A stretch of 64,000 nt of DNA from an uncultured Isosphaeraceae bacterium (GTDB lineage: Bacteria; Planctomycetota; Planctomycetia; Isosphaerales; Isosphaeraceae), in contig CAMFLR010000005.1 of NCBI GenBank assembly GCA_945957605.1, positions 186,001 to 250,000 on the forward strand, given 5' to 3'. Below the pieces are notes generated by a model. It searched no databases and had not been told where the DNA came from. It saw only the letters and a list, made by a program, of their open reading frames with translations. A program made the position numbers and the translations under genes. Positions 61,767 to 64,000 of this stretch are shown here, piece after piece (within the stretch, counting starts at the first letter, position 1; each line of letters starts with the position of its first letter).

Positions 61767-63314
61767 TCAGGACTTCTTAAGAGCGCGATTCAGCAAATTC
61801 TCAGTAATGCGTTGAACCCGCGCATCAGGTCCATGGGGCCGCGAGAAGTGTGACCAGGGGAGCGTATGTCCTGGTGGCGATGACAATCCCTGCGCCCAGA
61901 AGATCGTCGCTGCGTTGAAGACGAAGCTTCCCTTGGGGCCGGGATAAATCGTAGCGGTCCACTTCTGAGGCGTTTGCCCGCCAACCCACGCCGTTCCCGC
62001 CGCCACCACTTCGAGTCCCGGAATCGCCGCAGGGTTACCGTGGTACTCCCAGCCGATCAATCCCTGAATGCGATCGCCCGCCTTCACGCCTGTTCCTTCG
62101 AACATCCAGTGATCGGGTTTGGTGACGATCCAGTCACCGCCGCCGTTCACGGGTTCGACATTGCGCGCACCCATCAACAGACCTTCATCGGGACCACGCT
62201 CGGGGAACGGACCGTGATCGCGATGGCGATTCTTGGCGTAGTCGTTCTCAGCCCCGTAAGGACCGCCGCGGAACATGATCCGATTCGGCTGGCCATCGCT
62301 CGACTCACGGTAAGGCGTCACCCAGCAGACCGCGTTTCCGGAGAGGAAGAGCAAATTCACACCGGCGTCGCGCATTTTTTCGACGCTATGAAACTGGCGG
62401 ATATCCCAGTATTCATCATGGCCGACGCTGATGAACGCCTTGCATTTGAGGCCATGATCGGGTGTGAGCATGTCGCTATTTGTGCAATAGCTTACGTCAT
62501 AGCCGTGCTGTTCGAGCCAGTATGCAAGTGGGAACTCAAACGGCAAGAATTCGCCCGAGCCGACGGTTAATGGATCATCGACCACGCCGTTGTGCTGAGC
62601 CTCGCGGGCATAGGGGCGGTCGAAACTGACATCGGCCCAGGGGCCTTGCGTCCCCTTGGGATGCGTGTAAACCGAATAGTTATTGGGCCAGCGGTTGTAG
62701 GCTTGCCAGGTGTTGTCGGAGCATTGAAATAAGATATCGGCGGGACGATCGTCGCGGACGATGAAAACGACATAACTCTGCCAGTAAGGTTCTTTCGACT
62801 CATCAACAATCGTCGTCAGTCGTCCGAGATAGACACCGCTGGGCCAGTCGCTGGGAATCGTGATGGTGGTCGTTTTGTTCCAGTGGCATTCGTGGATGTT
62901 TTTGAGACCAGGTTTGGGCGTCTCCTGCGTTTTGCCATCGAATGGGCCGAGCGTGGTCATCAACCGCGCACCTCGGCCGCCATAATATCCCATCCGAAAA
63001 ATCTCGACCCGAAACGGCCGCGCGGGGTCGCTCGATACGAACAGGTCAAGCGATTCTCCCGCCTTCACCGATTGCTTCGAGCAATACCCTTCGATATTCG
63101 GCGAGCGAAATCCGTCTTTATCGACTCGCACACGCGTCAGTTGCCAGTCGAGCGAGCCTTCGCGCTTGTTCTCGTCAACAATCAATGACGAAGCCGTTGG
63201 TTCGGCCGCCTGCACCGATTTCGTGGAACCGGTCCAGGCCAGAAAGGTCGAAGCGAGGCCGCCGGTCCATTGTAGAAACGACCGGCGATGCGGGCGTGTG
63301 ATTGGATCGTTCAT
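61767..63314 (-). CDS. N,N-dimethylformamidase large-subunit-like protein, Tat-exported
   Basis: 515 residues from ATG 63314; the frame is open to 63365, but the short form starts the Tat signal (RPHRRSFLQWTGGLASTF) near its N-terminus. A beta-rich region (about 60-190) with PFRVEIFRMGYYGGRGARL is followed by a glutamine-amidotransferase-like fold with SVGHDEYWDIRQF and LLFLSGNAVCW. This matches the C-terminal domain of the large subunit of N,N-dimethylformamidase. Many planctomycete relatives exist without evidence for that activity, so the substrate is open. Confidence 0.82.
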   Translation of the reverse strand: MNDPITRPHRRSFLQWTGGLASTFLAWTGSTKSVQAAEPTASSLIVDENKREGSLDWQLTRVRVDKDGFRSPNIEGYCSKQSVKAGESLDLFVSSDPARPFRVEIFRMGYYGGRGARLMTTLGPFDGKTQETPKPGLKNIHECHWNKTTTITIPSDWPSGVYLGRLTTIVDESKEPYWQSYVVFIVRDDRPADILFQCSDNTWQAYNRWPNNYSVYTHPKGTQGPWADVSFDRPYAREAQHNGVVDDPLTVGSGEFLPFEFPLAYWLEQHGYDVSYCTNSDMLTPDHGLKCKAFISVGHDEYWDIRQFHSVEKMRDAGVNLLFLSGNAVCWVTPYRESSDGQPNRIMFRGGPYGAENDYAKNRHRDHGPFPERGPDEGLLMGARNVEPVNGGGDWIVTKPDHWMFEGTGVKAGDRIQGLIGWEYHGNPAAIPGLEVVAAGTAWVGGQTPQKWTATIYPGPKGSFVFNAATIFWAQGLSSPPGHTLPWSHFSRPHGPDARVQRITENLLNRALKKS

Positions 63315-63365
63315 CGCAATTCTCTCTTTCGTTGGAACGGCGAGCCTCGCTTCAGTCATCTGCAT

Positions 63366-64000
63366 TCACTCAGACGAGAACTTGTAGATCGTCGTCTGAG
63401 TGTACGTCTTGCCGGGTTCCAAAACGGTCGAGGGGAAGTTCTCGTGGTGGATCGAGTCGGGGAAGTGCTGAGTTTCCAGGCAGAAGCCTTGGTGCTTCTT
63501 GTAAACCGCGCCTTCTTTGCCCTTGTTTGATCCATCCAGGAAATTACCTGTATAGAATTGAACACCCGGCTCGGTGGTGAACACTTCCATGATGCGTCCG
63601 CTCTTGGGATCGCGCACCTTGGCAGCGAATGGAACCTTGGCGTCGCCGCCGCGGAGCACGAAGTTGTGGTCGTAGCCGACGGGATCGGCCTTGATCTTGT
63701 TGATGTCCTTGCCGATCGGCTTCGCGGTCGTGAAGTCGAGCGGCGTGTCCTTCACAGGGGCAAGTTCGCCGGTGGGAATCAGCGTGTCGTCGCCGGGCGT
63801 GTACTTGTCGGCGGCAAGAGTTAGCTCGTGGTCGAGCACGTTGCCTGAGGCCGGCCCGGCGAGGTTGAAATAGCTGTGCTGCGTAAGGTTGACGATCGTT
63901 TTCTTGTCGGTCGTCGCGGTGTAGTCGATCTTCAGCTCACCCTTGTCGGTCACGGTGTAGGTGACGGTCGCAGTGAGATTGCCCGGAAAACCTTCTTCGC
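63366..64000 (-). CDS. galM: Aldose 1-epimerase (galactose mutarotase), 5' end outside the window
   Basis: The C-terminal part of a GalM-type mutarotase. NLTQHSYFNLAG carries the catalytic His, GYDHNFVLRG is a family signature, and GFCLETQHFPDS holds the catalytic Glu. The frame remains open to the window edge. It lies 51 bp upstream of the dimethylformamidase-like gene on the same strand, which would place sugar mutarotation in the same operon. Confidence 0.9.
   Translation of the reverse strand, partial: EEGFPGNLTATVTYTVTDKGELKIDYTATTDKKTIVNLTQHSYFNLAGPASGNVLDHELTLAADKYTPGDDTLIPTGELAPVKDTPLDFTTAKPIGKDINKIKADPVGYDHNFVLRGGDAKVPFAAKVRDPKSGRIMEVFTTEPGVQFYTGNFLDGSNKGKEGAVYKKHQGFCLETQHFPDSIHHENFPSTVLEPGKTYTQTTIYKFSSE

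Noticed and set aside
1-64000. tRNA, rRNA, transposase, integrase, phage or defence genes
   Set aside because: I looked for tRNA T-loop consensus, rRNA-like stretches, transposase motifs and known defence domains and found none that I could support.

Overview
This 64-kb window is a stretch of chromosome from a high-GC bacterium that is very probably a planctomycete. The clues agree: an ECF sigma factor followed at once by a membrane-anchored Ser/Thr kinase, a DUF1501 protein, a PEP-CTERM protein, a variant of the LEPR-XLL N-terminal motif (LENRTLLS) on a large repeat protein, a histone-H1-like Lys/Ala/Pro protein, Tat-type Gfo/Idh oxidoreductases, a giant secreted protein with DUF1583-like modules, and many secreted proteins of unknown function. 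I see no rRNA, tRNA, CRISPR array, insertion sequence or phage gene. Order within the phylum cannot be fixed; the DUF1583-like modules suggest a relative of Pirellulales.

Layout. 1-4.3 kb: the tail of one gene, a PhoPQ-related secreted hydrolase, then the sigma factor/kinase pair. 4.3-5.7 kb: RarA on the minus strand, convergent with the kinase. 5.95-17.4 kb: one gene encoding a 3810-residue secreted TPR protein with a tandem C-terminal duplication. 17.5-21.3 kb: a 53-residue LEA-like protein, an ABC exporter pair and an SMP-30 family protein. 21.4-28.2 kb, minus strand: a secreted helical protein, type II NADH dehydrogenase, a large hybrid histidine kinase and a PhzF-like enzyme. 28.4-36.1 kb, plus strand: a small secreted protein, a three-gene membrane glycosylation operon (flippase, DPM-like transferase, GT-C-like protein), a secreted thioredoxin and a GlgX-type debranching enzyme. 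36.1-39.1 kb, minus strand: a secreted unknown, the H1-like protein and a serine hydrolase. 39.3-52.0 kb, plus strand: a J-domain protein, a tricorn-like protease, three small exported or membrane proteins, a sialidase-like/Gfo-Idh pair, a secreted unknown and an esterase. 52.3-53.0 kb: the PEP-CTERM protein. 53.1-64.0 kb, minus strand: amidohydrolase, alpha/beta hydrolase and DUF1501 as a likely operon, the NHL-repeat protein, then SMP-30, a dimethylformamidase-like protein and galactose mutarotase.

Taken together the region is rich in secreted carbohydrate and small-molecule hydrolases and in cell-surface proteins, with some regulators. I found no coherent defence or mobile system. The most unusual items are the giant duplicated TPR protein, the flippase/glycosyltransferase operon, the LENRTLLS NHL-repeat protein, the Asn/Thr-rich secreted protein with NPY motifs and the two-part H1-like protein. 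Start codons were moved from the longest ORF wherever a Shine-Dalgarno site or signal peptide pointed to an internal start. Several strong hairpins mark gene ends.
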